Below, in pieces: positions 46,580-57,304 of a DNA stretch of 64,000 nucleotides (positions are counted from its first letter, which is position 1; each line of letters begins with the position of its first letter). The notes under the pieces were generated by a model that had not been told where the DNA came from, did not search any database, and saw only the letters and a list, made by a program, of their open reading frames with translations. The DNA lies in NCBI GenBank assembly GCA_947167765.1, contig CAMVJI010000003.1:1-64000 (forward strand), written 5' to 3'. Origin of the DNA: an uncultured Butyrivibrio sp. GTDB taxonomy: Bacteria; Bacillota; Clostridia; Lachnospirales; Lachnospiraceae. The position numbers and the translations under genes are program-made.

Positions 46580-47767
46580 TCATTCATACTTATCCTCATA
46601 CTTAGATACCATGTCCAGAATTTCCTGGGTGTACTTGGGATACTGCCTAGCCATATCCTCTATCTCAAGCTTGGCGTTTCCTGCAACCACATCCCTGTTG
46701 TACTCCATACGCTTTCTAAGGGACTGTCTGCGGACATTCAGGCTGTGCCTTATCTCTACCTCTTCGTTGTGGTCAAGAAGTGCCTCAACCTGGTGGATCC
46801 AGATATCAGGGTCCTTGACTCTGTAGTGGCGTAGCATGTAGATAAGGTCTTTTTCGTTGGAATCAAGAAGCTTTCTTGCATCCTCGAACTTAGCCCTTTC
46901 TTTTACTTCCTGCTCGTAGCGCTCATACAGATCTGTCAGTTCCTTTGAAGAGTTTACGCCGTATTTGATGCACAGGTAATCGATAAGGTTAGTGTTGTTT
47001 ACGTATCTTATCTTAACCTGGTTTTGAAGCATTATAAGCCTTGAGATGGACTTTGTCACTGTTTTAAGTTCAACTGCTGCATTGGAATTTTGCACATACA
47101 AAACTGTGATGGCAATGGCAGACAACAGGATCGTCACCATGTAGCCATATACCACGTTAAGCCCGAGGGCAAACTGCAGTGACAAAAGAAATATCAGTAT
47201 CACCACAAGTGCTACACCAATGGCAATTATCAGTCTCTTGGTATTCTCTATGGTTCCAAGAAGCTCCTCTTCCTGGAACATGTAAGCCTCGTGTTCACTG
47301 TCAAGGCGCTTTAAGTCATTTCGTATTTTCTTTTGATAGCTCTCAGCCTCAGCAAGCTTACCGGCTCCTGACCTGGCATCCTTTTGGAGCCTTTCCATGC
47401 GTTCAAATTCAGCATCGGTCATCTTGCTTTTTCTTTTGCCAAACTTCTCCTTGGCTACCTGGGAGTCTACGATCTTCTGAGCGCACTCATCGATCTCAGC
47501 CCTTTGCTCAGGGGGCAGAGCATCGATCTCCTCCATGTCACGAAGGTGGCTTGTGACATCGTTGTATTCAAACTCCAGGGCGTCAAGTTCCCTTACCGCC
47601 TCCTGCATCTGAAGAAGGCAGCTGCCTATGTACTCTCTTCTCTGGACGGGGTCGTCCATGTCCACGTCTTTTCTGGTGTAGACAATATCATTCCAGTCCT
47701 GAAGCCTTGTCTGCTCCGCCCAGTCCTCATCTCTGTGATTGTTTGAAAAGATGTCTAAAAAGCCCAT
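46580..47767 (-). CDS. Coiled-coil membrane protein, uncharacterised
   Basis: Long ORF, heptad-rich, central TM pair. Confidence 0.65.
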   Translation of the reverse strand: MGFLDIFSNNHRDEDWAEQTRLQDWNDIVYTRKDVDMDDPVQRREYIGSCLLQMQEAVRELDALEFEYNDVTSHLRDMEEIDALPPEQRAEIDECAQKIVDSQVAKEKFGKRKSKMTDAEFERMERLQKDARSGAGKLAEAESYQKKIRNDLKRLDSEHEAYMFQEEELLGTIENTKRLIIAIGVALVVILIFLLSLQFALGLNVVYGYMVTILLSAIAITVLYVQNSNAAVELKTVTKSISRLIMLQNQVKIRYVNNTNLIDYLCIKYGVNSSKELTDLYERYEQEVKERAKFEDARKLLDSNEKDLIYMLRHYRVKDPDIWIHQVEALLDHNEEVEIRHSLNVRRQSLRKRMEYNRDVVAGNAKLEIEDMARQYPKYTQEILDMVSKYEDKYE

Positions 47768-48610
47768 TTACTTCACCCTGTCTTTTACAAGCTCTCTGTA
47801 TGTCTGCTTCATCTTGTCAGTTATCTCGCTCACCTGCTCGTAGTACTCGTGCATCTTGCCCTCTGCCTTATAAACAGAAAGAGTACCAAGCCTGTGGTTT
47901 TCGTCGCTGGAAGCATAGAGATCTTCAGCTTCCTTCATCCTCTTTTCTATTTCCATGGAAGCCTCGTAGGCCTCGTCATTATCAGCTATAAAAGAAACAT
48001 ACTCCTTATTTGAAAGGTCCATTCTGACTGCAGATAAGTACTGGTAGTAAGACTCCTTGTCACCGCCGTCCTCGTAGGCCTTAAGGAACATCTTTGCTGC
48101 CTTGTCAAACAAAAAGAGCCTTGCATACATGACACCTTCGTTGTGCTCGATCCTTCCTCGAAGCTGCCTGTCAATTGAAGGAGTGTTGGCAAGAAGGAAC
48201 TCGTACTCCCTGAAAGCCATGGCGTATCTTCCGTTCTTAAGAAGGAAGTTTGCCCTTGCAAGCTTTTTCTGATAGACGTCCATTCCAGCGTTTCCGCGAA
48301 GGATCTCCTCTGTCTTGTCCACTTCCTTTCTGGTGTTGTAACCAACATAATCAAGGATAGTTCCTGCAAGCGCAGCCATTGAGCACTTCTTGGCGTACAT
48401 GCTCCTAAGTTCGTCTGAAAGCTTAACAAGACTGCATTCCTCCTCGATCCAGTCAAAGAGCGATGAGCCAAAGCTCTCTTCATCAAGAAGAAATGCGTTT
48501 TTGACTATGCAATAGCACAGCTCCTCGATGCAATAGACGTTTCTGCCTATCTTCTCTATGTGATATGGATTTTCAGCATAGCTTCCTATGCACAAAATCG
48601 GTTTACTCAT
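47768..48610 (-). CDS. Uncharacterised protein (TPR-like)
   Basis: Helical repeat-like; co-directional with DUF5716/5717 genes. Confidence 0.6.
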   Translation of the reverse strand: MSKPILCIGSYAENPYHIEKIGRNVYCIEELCYCIVKNAFLLDEESFGSSLFDWIEEECSLVKLSDELRSMYAKKCSMAALAGTILDYVGYNTRKEVDKTEEILRGNAGMDVYQKKLARANFLLKNGRYAMAFREYEFLLANTPSIDRQLRGRIEHNEGVMYARLFLFDKAAKMFLKAYEDGGDKESYYQYLSAVRMDLSNKEYVSFIADNDEAYEASMEIEKRMKEAEDLYASSDENHRLGTLSVYKAEGKMHEYYEQVSEITDKMKQTYRELVKDRVK

Positions 48611-48614
48611 TGGT

Positions 48615-49913
48615 CTATACCTCTATGGTCTGCTCCCACACCTTGCCAGTAGCCGGGAACAGTTCTCCAAAGCCCTTGTCTGTCACCTTGACGTTAACTT
48701 CATTTACACTACTCATGCTCATGGATATATGGAGTCTCGTGGTGCCTGCAGGTCTTTTCACCAGGCCGTCCAGATAGAGCTGAACAACCTTGGGGCGACC
48801 GCCAGTAAGTGGCGTAACCTCGATATTAAGTATGCCGCTTGGGTCCATGATGATATCAAGGCTTGTCTCAGCCTCGTACCAGTTGACACCTGCATCCAAA
48901 AGTGCGTGATAAACCTCAGTTCCACACTTTAAAAGTTTCATTCCCAGGTTTGCCTTAAGCTTGTCCTCCCCAAGAAATACAAACCTGCTGCCGTTTCCTG
49001 TGGGAGCCACCCTCTCTCTTGCTGCGATGCTGGCACCCTTACTAAATAAGTTGTTTCCCTGGAACACACGCCTTGTTCTGCACAAAAACTCAAGGGACCT
49101 CTTGGTCCACTTCTCATGGAAGCCATCTCCCAGAAGGAATACTGTTGAGATTATCTTTTCCTCGCAGACCTTCTGCATGATGGTCAGAAATTCATCATCA
49201 AGTCTCTCACAGGTCTTGTGGAAAAGAGCTGCATCCTTAGGAAAACCAGTAGGAAGCATAAGGTCATCAAAATTCTCAACATCTATTGTAGCAACCACAG
49301 GCTTGGTGTTGGTGTTAAGTGTCATCTTAAACACAGAGAGTTCTTCCAGGTCATAGTCACAGGCAAGGACTGTATGACGGGCCAGGTCATCGGGCTGATA
49401 GAGCATGTAGTTATAAAAGCTCTCCTCGTGGCTCTGATAAAAGATATTTGAGGTCTTAAGCTCAAGAGCCGCTGTCACAGCGTTAAGTACCTGCACCATG
49501 CGATGATCAAGGCTTTTTGTGGTAAACATTATGGCGTCCACGTTGTCCATGGAAACCTCAAGTGACAGAAGGGATAAGCTTCTTTTCACAAAAAGTGTAA
49601 GAAGCGCTATGGGGTCATACTCTGACTCCCCCACAACTACAGGCTTGCCTTCCTTGGCGGCAGCAATAAGGCCGTCCACCTTGGTACCATCGCCGTCCTC
49701 AATGTGTCTTACAGCTTCCTTGCCGTAAAACCACTGGTTGACGTCCTTTCTTTTACACAGGACAGTAGGGATATTATAAAGTTCGCTCCCTGCCAGAACT
49801 GACAGAGTTTCAGGCATATCTGCATCTGACGCCAGGTAGCTGATCTGAGATACCTTTTCACCCAGATCATACCCCAGGACAAATCGCCTTGAGTCAGAAT
49901 TACCAAAAAGCAT
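48615..49913 (-). CDS. DUF5716-like protein (actin/Hsp70-like fold suspected)
   Basis: N-terminal FVLGYDLGEKVSQISYL..., neighbour of a DUF5717-like giant protein. Confidence 0.6.
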   Translation of the reverse strand: MLFGNSDSRRFVLGYDLGEKVSQISYLASDADMPETLSVLAGSELYNIPTVLCKRKDVNQWFYGKEAVRHIEDGDGTKVDGLIAAAKEGKPVVVGESEYDPIALLTLFVKRSLSLLSLEVSMDNVDAIMFTTKSLDHRMVQVLNAVTAALELKTSNIFYQSHEESFYNYMLYQPDDLARHTVLACDYDLEELSVFKMTLNTNTKPVVATIDVENFDDLMLPTGFPKDAALFHKTCERLDDEFLTIMQKVCEEKIISTVFLLGDGFHEKWTKRSLEFLCRTRRVFQGNNLFSKGASIAARERVAPTGNGSRFVFLGEDKLKANLGMKLLKCGTEVYHALLDAGVNWYEAETSLDIIMDPSGILNIEVTPLTGGRPKVVQLYLDGLVKRPAGTTRLHISMSMSSVNEVNVKVTDKGFGELFPATGKVWEQTIEV

Positions 49914-49919
49914 TGTCTA

Positions 49920-52900
49920 TCATCCTTCCTTGCTATCTTCCGTATCCATCTCGGAAAAGAGCTTGTCGCAAATAAACTTTTTCTTGTAGTACTCGCCAAT
50001 AAGGTTGTCCACTGTATCGTAGTCCTGCAGCGTCTCACCGATCATGATGTCGTTGATAAGGCTAAACCTTCCAGGGAGCTGTCCTCCGATGATGTCACTC
50101 TTTTGAATGGTTCCACTCTCAGTAAGGATCTCCTCCTCTCCGTTTTGCTCGGTGATGTAATACTGCATCTGCTCGCCAAAGAACAGGACAAAATCTGAAA
50201 CGTAGATGCCGTCGTACATCTGGCGCATAGTAACCACCTTGTACTCGTTGCCATCGTCGTTATCAAGTCTGTAGTGCACCTTGCAGTTTGCATCTGGGCG
50301 GGTCCTGTACTCCAGCATAGTCTTGTCTATAAACTGCACCATATCTGGCAGGATACCAGAGTATTCCTGGAAGAAAGAAAAGTACACGTCCTTGGAAAGC
50401 AGGCGGCGAAGGAATCTTGCTGCAACCTCCTCGTTGACCTCTTCTTCCGATTTCCTGTCTGTAGCATAGTAGCGCAGGTATGCAAGCTCGCACACCTCAG
50501 AAAGTGGCATGTTTTCAAGGGAGAGCTTCTCGATCCTGTCAAAGACAAACCTGTCTGTCACTGTTCCCTTTACAAAGCTGTCATAGGCGCTCTGGGACAG
50601 GAAGGCCATCTCAACATCAGCTACTCCGCCGCTCTTTACATAGTTTTTGAAGACTTCCATCTTCTCACCAATATAGGAGCCACTGTAAAGCCCCTGAATG
50701 ATGATTCTCTCTGAAAGAGCATAGGTATCAAGGCCAAAGGACTCTGCTGCCCTCCAGATATCCCTCATTTCCTTAAGGGTTCCGTTGTAGTGGGCAATGA
50801 GGAAATTAAGAAGCTGCTCGTCATACTTGCCTGATCTGAAGGCATAACCTGCTATCTCAAGCTCTTTTTCCCCTGGCTCCAAAGTGCCCTTATCAAGAAG
50901 GCGCACGCATAGCTTAAGTATCACCCTTGCATCTATTGAAAAGCATCCAAAGGTCTTGACCCACTCCATGGCCTTGTCATAAAGACCTGCCATTACCATG
51001 ATCTCTAAGACCTCTGCCCTCTTCTGGCTGTCAAGGTCCGTAGGATCTATGTTTATAAGGTACTCAGAAAGCTGCCTTGTGAAATCGTTGTCGTAGTAGT
51101 ACCTGATAAGATTTCCTGATATCTCGTTCCTGAAGCTCTTTCTTACAAGTTCAGAAGCCGCAAGATCTCTGTACCTGCCCACATTGTCCATGTCGATGGT
51201 GTAGGCGTTCTTTCCAAGATCACACAAAAACAGATCCAGGTTCTCTTTTCCCTTCTGGATATAAGGGATCGCGTAGGAAGCAAGCTTCCCCGGAAGCATC
51301 AGCTTGGTGTTGGTGTAAGGGATACTTCCAGCATACCTGTTGTCATCGTGGTCTGTTAAAAGAACTGTGTAATCACTGCCATACAGTGGCACGTAGCAGA
51401 CTCCGTCGATGACAGGGAACCTCATGGCACCCTCGCACTTATCGTACACAACGCAGACGCCGTTTATCCTTGGGTCAGAAACCCTGATCTCTGAGGTGTA
51501 AAGAACTGACAAAACCTTGGAGGCATTGGCAGCATCAACCATCTGCCTTGTGAGCATGTTCTTGTAAAGATAGCCAAGGTCCTTGGTAACCCTGCCCTTA
51601 TCAAGCTGGGCCATAAGGAACTTCTCTATCTGTGGAACATAGGAATCATAGAGCTCAGGATATTCCTCCCTGTGCTCATGGATGTATCTGTAAAGGATTG
51701 CATTTTTGTCGTATTCAAGATCGCTCTGGTATGAAAAATACATAAGGACCATCTTGTTGATGTCGCAGGGCAAAAGCCCGTTTTCATCGGTGTAGATGCT
51801 CATCATGTAGTACTCATAGAGTCTTGTTATTCGAAGCTCGCTCTCAACGCCCTTCTGGTACCACTCAAAGGCAAAAGGCGCTGTCTTGCCGCTCTTGATA
51901 AGAAGAGATACGATCGCCTCAAGTACATCGCTGTTCTCCCTTATCTCATAGCAGGCCTTTAAGATCCTAAAGAGCCTCATGTCAAAATTTCTCACTCTCA
52001 TGGACAGATATACTATCTGGTCTATGAGGTTAAGAGATATAATCTGCTTTTTAGCTCCGTACTCAAGGACAAAAAGCTCATAATTATCAAGATGTGTAAG
52101 TATTGAAGGCGAATCATTTAAAAGATTCATTGCCTCAAGATACAGGATCGGACTCCTGCAGCCATAGGAGAACTGCTCTTCAAGCATCATCCACTTTCTG
52201 GGCGTACTTGAGGTATATTCCTCTGAGATATATAAAAGAAGCCAGGCTATTCGCCAGTTATCAGGATTTCGCCTGAATATCCCTTCAAGCCTCTCAGATA
52301 TGTCATTGATGTAGGCGTCCTCTCTGCTGCAAAGTGTAGACAGGTACAAATAGTAGCTGTAAAGAGTATCACCATCGGTATCCAGGGCCTCTTTTTCCGC
52401 CTGATCAAGGATCCATTTGCCCTCATTGACCCTGCCTGCTGTTATGTAGTACTGGGCGGTATAGAGCCTTACTTCCAGGTTCTTGTCGTCAATGGCGTTC
52501 ATCTTGGAGATGATCTTACCTGTTTCAGAAAGCCACGCCCTTGAAGTTATCTTCTTGCAGCTGAAGTTCTCATAGACTCTTACAAGGTCTACTGTGAGTC
52601 TCTTCATCTCCTGGTAGTCCCCTGTCAGGTGATTATCAGATAAGTGAACTGCCACTGTTACAGGGAATATGACCTCTGTAAAGTTATTGTAGAAGCGGAT
52701 ACGGCCGTAGTTGTTGCCCTCGTGAAGCTTCTCATAAATAAGGTGCATCTTGACCCTGGCTGTTGCACCAGTAAAGTCATCCTCTCCGATCTCATATCTG
52801 TCGAGACTTATAAAATCACCATCAACATCCGCAAACAGGTGGGTATAGCCCCATCCGTTCTTGGTTATGATAATGCCATGGTCCCCATTTAGACCAGTGA

Positions 52901-53522
52901 AATCTATCTGCAGGGATTCCTGGTCGATAACGAAAGATACAGGCTGTTTCTTGTTGATGGAGATAAGGAACTCCTCAACATTCTGCTCGTTGTCAGGATT
53001 CTCAGAAAGGCCCCTGTAGAGGCTCTCGTACTGGGAATCATTGCCCTTAAGTACTGATATGAAGTCAGCAGAATAAAAGAGGTTTACCGCCTCATCCCAA
53101 TCTGTCTTGGCTAAATTTGCAAAATGAAATAGATTTTTGATATCACCAAGGCTACTTGCAACAACCTGCGACCTTACAGTGACAACGAAGGGAAGAACAT
53201 ACTCTCCCTGATTAGATATTATGCGAAAATCTCCCTTAAGGACATCACCATGTGACATTCCAAGGGCATTAAATCTGTAGGATACTTCATAAGGAGAACC
53301 CGAAACCTCTGGCGTAATGACCTCCATCCTAAGATCTGATGAAGTCACCTTGCCCTCTAAAAGAGCATTCTCAGGTCCAAAAATCGTAAAAGAGCCAGTA
53401 GCTGCCTCACCGGGGCCGAGACCTATCTCTATACGGGCAGTAGAAAAATCCAAATTTCTCTGCGTATAAACATATTTTCCCTGTAGAAGCTGATCTATAA
53501 TCTCTCTCACAATACACCCCAA
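49920..53522 (-). CDS. DUF5717-like 1200-aa protein
   Basis: Single 3.6-kb ORF; REIIDQLLQGKYVYTQRNLDFSTARIEIGLGPGE N-terminus. Confidence 0.6.
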   Translation of the reverse strand: MGCIVREIIDQLLQGKYVYTQRNLDFSTARIEIGLGPGEAATGSFTIFGPENALLEGKVTSSDLRMEVITPEVSGSPYEVSYRFNALGMSHGDVLKGDFRIISNQGEYVLPFVVTVRSQVVASSLGDIKNLFHFANLAKTDWDEAVNLFYSADFISVLKGNDSQYESLYRGLSENPDNEQNVEEFLISINKKQPVSFVIDQESLQIDFTGLNGDHGIIITKNGWGYTHLFADVDGDFISLDRYEIGEDDFTGATARVKMHLIYEKLHEGNNYGRIRFYNNFTEVIFPVTVAVHLSDNHLTGDYQEMKRLTVDLVRVYENFSCKKITSRAWLSETGKIISKMNAIDDKNLEVRLYTAQYYITAGRVNEGKWILDQAEKEALDTDGDTLYSYYLYLSTLCSREDAYINDISERLEGIFRRNPDNWRIAWLLLYISEEYTSSTPRKWMMLEEQFSYGCRSPILYLEAMNLLNDSPSILTHLDNYELFVLEYGAKKQIISLNLIDQIVYLSMRVRNFDMRLFRILKACYEIRENSDVLEAIVSLLIKSGKTAPFAFEWYQKGVESELRITRLYEYYMMSIYTDENGLLPCDINKMVLMYFSYQSDLEYDKNAILYRYIHEHREEYPELYDSYVPQIEKFLMAQLDKGRVTKDLGYLYKNMLTRQMVDAANASKVLSVLYTSEIRVSDPRINGVCVVYDKCEGAMRFPVIDGVCYVPLYGSDYTVLLTDHDDNRYAGSIPYTNTKLMLPGKLASYAIPYIQKGKENLDLFLCDLGKNAYTIDMDNVGRYRDLAASELVRKSFRNEISGNLIRYYYDNDFTRQLSEYLINIDPTDLDSQKRAEVLEIMVMAGLYDKAMEWVKTFGCFSIDARVILKLCVRLLDKGTLEPGEKELEIAGYAFRSGKYDEQLLNFLIAHYNGTLKEMRDIWRAAESFGLDTYALSERIIIQGLYSGSYIGEKMEVFKNYVKSGGVADVEMAFLSQSAYDSFVKGTVTDRFVFDRIEKLSLENMPLSEVCELAYLRYYATDRKSEEEVNEEVAARFLRRLLSKDVYFSFFQEYSGILPDMVQFIDKTMLEYRTRPDANCKVHYRLDNDDGNEYKVVTMRQMYDGIYVSDFVLFFGEQMQYYITEQNGEEEILTESGTIQKSDIIGGQLPGRFSLINDIMIGETLQDYDTVDNLIGEYYKKKFICDKLFSEMDTEDSKEG

Positions 53523-53565
53523 AAAACAATTAATCTACAATATTATACCACACAATGGCATCTCA

Positions 53566-54774
53566 TTATAGTCTCAGGGCGTCGATTGGTTTCATGAGGG
53601 CTGCTTTTCGGGCTGGGTAGATTCCAAAGAACAGGCCGATAAGGATTGAAAATAGGGCTGCACCCAAAACTGATGAGGGTGTGATGATGACGTCGAAGCC
53701 TATTGCGGAGCAGATGATAAAAGCCAGGATGATTCCCAGAATGATACCAACTATTCCTCCAAGAAGTGTAAGGATGGCTGATTCAGCAAGGAACTGGGTC
53801 AGGATAGCTCCAGTGCTGGCTCCGATGGACTTTCTTATACCTATCTCTCTGGTCCTTTCTGTTACTGATACCAACATAATGTTCATAACACCGATGCCAC
53901 CAACGATCAGGGATATTACTGATACAAGTAAAAGGAAATCCTGAGCATAGCCAAGGATCTTATCAAGCTGATCAGAAAAGTCTGCCATACTGTAACCGGA
54001 AAGAGCTGTGGTACCACGAAGACCGTGTTTGTTGGTCAGGATCTCTTTTGCCTTGGTAACAGATTCATTCAATGTGGACTGATCATCAAAGAGGATGAGC
54101 TGAGTAAACTCGTCGGTCTTGATATCAAAGTCAGCACCCATGGCGGTGTAAGGAACCTCTATCTGAGCGAAGTAATCCTGGCCTTCCATAATGAACTGAT
54201 ACATATCGTTCATGTGGTCACGAAGACCAACTACAGTGTAGGTTGCAGTCTTGCCATTGGCGGTAATGTCAACCTCTCTGCCCACAGCATCCTCAGTTCC
54301 AAAGATCTTTTTTGCATCATCAAGGAGCATTACGCATACCCTTGAACCTGTCTCTACCTGCTGGGAAGTGAAGTAACTTCCCTTAACTATTCCATTGCTG
54401 AAAGCGTACTCAAAAGCCTGGGTTCCGCCGTTTATATAGCACTCAAAGGTTTCCTTCCTGCCTTTGACCTTGGCGTAGCTCTCTATGTTTGGGGACATTC
54501 CCTTGATATCAGGAAGATACTCCTGTACAAGATCTATGTCGTCCTGGTTAAAGCGTTCAGAGGTCTTACTTGTATCCACGATAAATATGCCGTAGTTACC
54601 TGCAAGGTCGTTAAGTGAGTTGGTAACGTATGCACTCATTCCGTTACCAAGAGCCACAACCGCGATAACCGCAGCAATTCCTATAACTATTCCAAGCATG
54701 GTCATGGCTGTTCTGTAGCCATTACCAATGATCTGTTTGATTGCGCTTTTTAAATACTCGCCGAATTTTCCCAT
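53566..54774 (-). CDS. ABC transporter permease (MacB/FtsX-like)
   Basis: TAMTMLGIVIGIAAVIAVVALGNGM; TREIGIRKSIGASTGAILTQFL. Confidence 0.93.
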   Translation of the reverse strand: MGKFGEYLKSAIKQIIGNGYRTAMTMLGIVIGIAAVIAVVALGNGMSAYVTNSLNDLAGNYGIFIVDTSKTSERFNQDDIDLVQEYLPDIKGMSPNIESYAKVKGRKETFECYINGGTQAFEYAFSNGIVKGSYFTSQQVETGSRVCVMLLDDAKKIFGTEDAVGREVDITANGKTATYTVVGLRDHMNDMYQFIMEGQDYFAQIEVPYTAMGADFDIKTDEFTQLILFDDQSTLNESVTKAKEILTNKHGLRGTTALSGYSMADFSDQLDKILGYAQDFLLLVSVISLIVGGIGVMNIMLVSVTERTREIGIRKSIGASTGAILTQFLAESAILTLLGGIVGIILGIILAFIICSAIGFDVIITPSSVLGAALFSILIGLFFGIYPARKAALMKPIDALRL

Positions 54775-54775
54775 T

Positions 54776-56443
54776 TTACTGTGCCGCTACTACTGCCATT
54801 CCCTCTGTAAGGAGAGATACATCTGAAGAAATAACCTGGTCTCCAACTGAAAGACCTTCTGTGATCTGCGCATCCGTGCTGGTTGAGATACCGATTGTAA
54901 CGTCTTTTCTTGTTACAACGCCGTTCTCAAGAACATATACGAAATCTCCTGTAGAATCTGTCTGGATCAGCTCGTAAGGAAGAACTATTGTATCGTCAGC
55001 CTTCTGAGCATGGATCTTGTTGTTCGCTTCTACTCCGAGAATGATATCTGAATCAGGATTGGTAACTTTGATGGTGGTTGCTACTACTGCAACGCCGTTG
55101 GCATTCTTGGTTGCAGTACCTGAAACCTTGGTAACCTCTCCCTGATACTGTTTGCCGTTAATTGTGATATCTACCTTCTCACCAACTGAAACCTTTGGAA
55201 GGTCACTCTTGGACACTGAGATAGAAACCTGTACATCGTCAAGGTTTGCTATAGTAAAGAGCTGTGAGCCATTTGCAACTGTTGCTCCCTCAACAACTGT
55301 AGCGGGCATTGCTGTGATAACGCCGTTAAAATCAGCCTTGATTCCTTCCTTGGCTGCCTCGATCTTAGAAAGAGTATCTTCCTGGGTAAGCTCTGTAGCT
55401 TCCATAGAAGCCTTGGATGCTGAAGCTGAACCGGGATTTACCTGAGCAGCCTTGGCACTTGAAAGATGAGCCTGCTCTTCCTTGAGGGCAGTTATCTGAT
55501 TGTTCCAAGCCTGAATCTGTGGGTCATTCTGGATTGCATAGGAAACATCTGAAATAGAATCCTGTACTGCAAGGGCCATCTGCTTGTTGGACTCTGTAGG
55601 TGTTGTATACGCTCCGTCTTCCTTGGTGTCCTGGGTATTTCTGTAAATATAATCATCATTGCCGTCTTCAAAAAGCTGCTCCTGGCTGTCAGATATACCG
55701 TTCTGGTTAATATCTCTTGCCACCTTCTGAAGATCAGTAAGTGTCTGATTCATACGGCTTGTCTTTTCAGTGATCTGCCTGCTGATAGAATCAATCTCTG
55801 CTGTTATAGCATCTATTCTGTCGTTGATCTGCTGAGCAGTCATGCCCTCAGCGTACTTTCTGTCAGCTGCTCCTGTCGGACTGAAAAGTGCGCTGTAATT
55901 GCCCTTTGCCTGCTGAATTGCAAGTTCTGCGCTCTTCTGCTGAATATCAAGATTTTCTGCATCATAGGTACAAAGCACATCGCCAGCCTTAACCTTATCT
56001 CCAACCTTGACGTTAACTGTATCAAGGGGAGCAGTTATCTCTGTAAAGTAGTTCTTGTTCTCAGCACTCTCAACAGTACCTGAGATTGAAAGGATATTCT
56101 CAATGTTTCCAAGTGCAACTTCATGAGTCTCAACTGTTACAATTGAATTCTTGCTGGCATTGATCCTGCCAATGATAAATCCGATAACTCCAAGAGCTAA
56201 TATTCCAAAAAGAATATATCTCTTCTTGAACTTCCTTTTCTTCTTTTTTGTTGAATCTGAAAGATCAACACTGTCGTCCTCGTCGTAGATTTCTACAGAC
56301 GCTCCGGTTGTCTCTTTGATCACATTCTGATCAGAAGCAATATTTGCTGTGGCAGTATCTTTTGACTCAGCTTCTTTAGTATCTACAGCTGTATCTACTA
56401 CCTTCTCCTCTAAGTTCTTATTCTCTTCCATAACATCCTCCAT
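54776..56443 (-). CDS. HlyD/MacA-type periplasmic adaptor
   Basis: Single N-terminal TM, lipoyl/barrel-sandwich and coiled-coil pattern; between permease and ATPase. Confidence 0.9.
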   Translation of the reverse strand: MEDVMEENKNLEEKVVDTAVDTKEAESKDTATANIASDQNVIKETTGASVEIYDEDDSVDLSDSTKKKKRKFKKRYILFGILALGVIGFIIGRINASKNSIVTVETHEVALGNIENILSISGTVESAENKNYFTEITAPLDTVNVKVGDKVKAGDVLCTYDAENLDIQQKSAELAIQQAKGNYSALFSPTGAADRKYAEGMTAQQINDRIDAITAEIDSISRQITEKTSRMNQTLTDLQKVARDINQNGISDSQEQLFEDGNDDYIYRNTQDTKEDGAYTTPTESNKQMALAVQDSISDVSYAIQNDPQIQAWNNQITALKEEQAHLSSAKAAQVNPGSASASKASMEATELTQEDTLSKIEAAKEGIKADFNGVITAMPATVVEGATVANGSQLFTIANLDDVQVSISVSKSDLPKVSVGEKVDITINGKQYQGEVTKVSGTATKNANGVAVVATTIKVTNPDSDIILGVEANNKIHAQKADDTIVLPYELIQTDSTGDFVYVLENGVVTRKDVTIGISTSTDAQITEGLSVGDQVISSDVSLLTEGMAVVAAQ

Positions 56444-56498
56444 ACTTCAATGCCTATCCTCTCAGGACGTGTAAGGAGCCATGGGCCCTTACCCCCCT

Positions 56499-57215
56499 TT
56501 AAATCTCATCTTTATAATCGGGGTTCATAATGTCGCTGGTTATCTTTCCATCTGATATAGTAATGATCCTCTTGGCCTGTGCTGCAATGCCAGGATCGTG
56601 GGTGATTATGATCACAGTTCTGCCCTCAAAGTAGAGCCTTTTGATGATCCTGATGATCTCTTTTGTAGATGCAGTATCCAGGTTACCTGTGGGCTCATCT
56701 GCCAAAAGTATTGGCGGAGCCTGGGCTATAGCCCTTGCTATGGCAACTCTCTGCTGCTGACCTCCGGACATCTCGTTGGGTTTGTGGGTCTTACGTTTTT
56801 CAAGACCAACGCTGTTAAGAGCGGCATTTGCCAGCCTCTCCCTCTCCTTTTTGCCAACTCCTCTATATATAAGAGGAAGCTCAACATTCTCAAGAGCTGT
56901 CAGTGACGGTATTAAGTTAAAGCCCTGGAAAATAAAGCCAATTTCTCTGTTTCTGACTTCAGACTGCTCGTCATCTGTCATATGTGATACGTCCTGTCCG
57001 TGCAGATAATACTTGCCAGAGGTTGGCGTATCAAGACAGCCAAGCATATTCATAAGAGTAGACTTACCGGAACCAGACTGTCCGATAATTGCTACGAATT
57101 CCCCTTCTCCGATGGTCAGAGAAACATGATTAAGGGCTCTGACCTCGTTTTCCCCAGGATTGTAGATCTTGCTTACATCCTTGATTTCTACCAGTTTTTT
57201 CATAACATTCCTCAA
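56499..57215 (-). CDS. ABC transporter ATP-binding protein (MacB/LolD-type)
   Basis: GQSGSGKSTLMNMLGCLDTPTSG; MSGGQQQRVAIARAI; LLADEPTGNLD. Confidence 0.95.
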   Translation of the reverse strand: MRNVMKKLVEIKDVSKIYNPGENEVRALNHVSLTIGEGEFVAIIGQSGSGKSTLMNMLGCLDTPTSGKYYLHGQDVSHMTDDEQSEVRNREIGFIFQGFNLIPSLTALENVELPLIYRGVGKKERERLANAALNSVGLEKRKTHKPNEMSGGQQQRVAIARAIAQAPPILLADEPTGNLDTASTKEIIRIIKRLYFEGRTVIIITHDPGIAAQAKRIITISDGKITSDIMNPDYKDEI

Positions 57216-57304
57216 AATAGCATATTACCAAATACATTGCACACAACTTCCCTATATTCTATGCTATTTTATATATAAAATCAAAGAAACTTTTTGTGAA
57301 CTGC

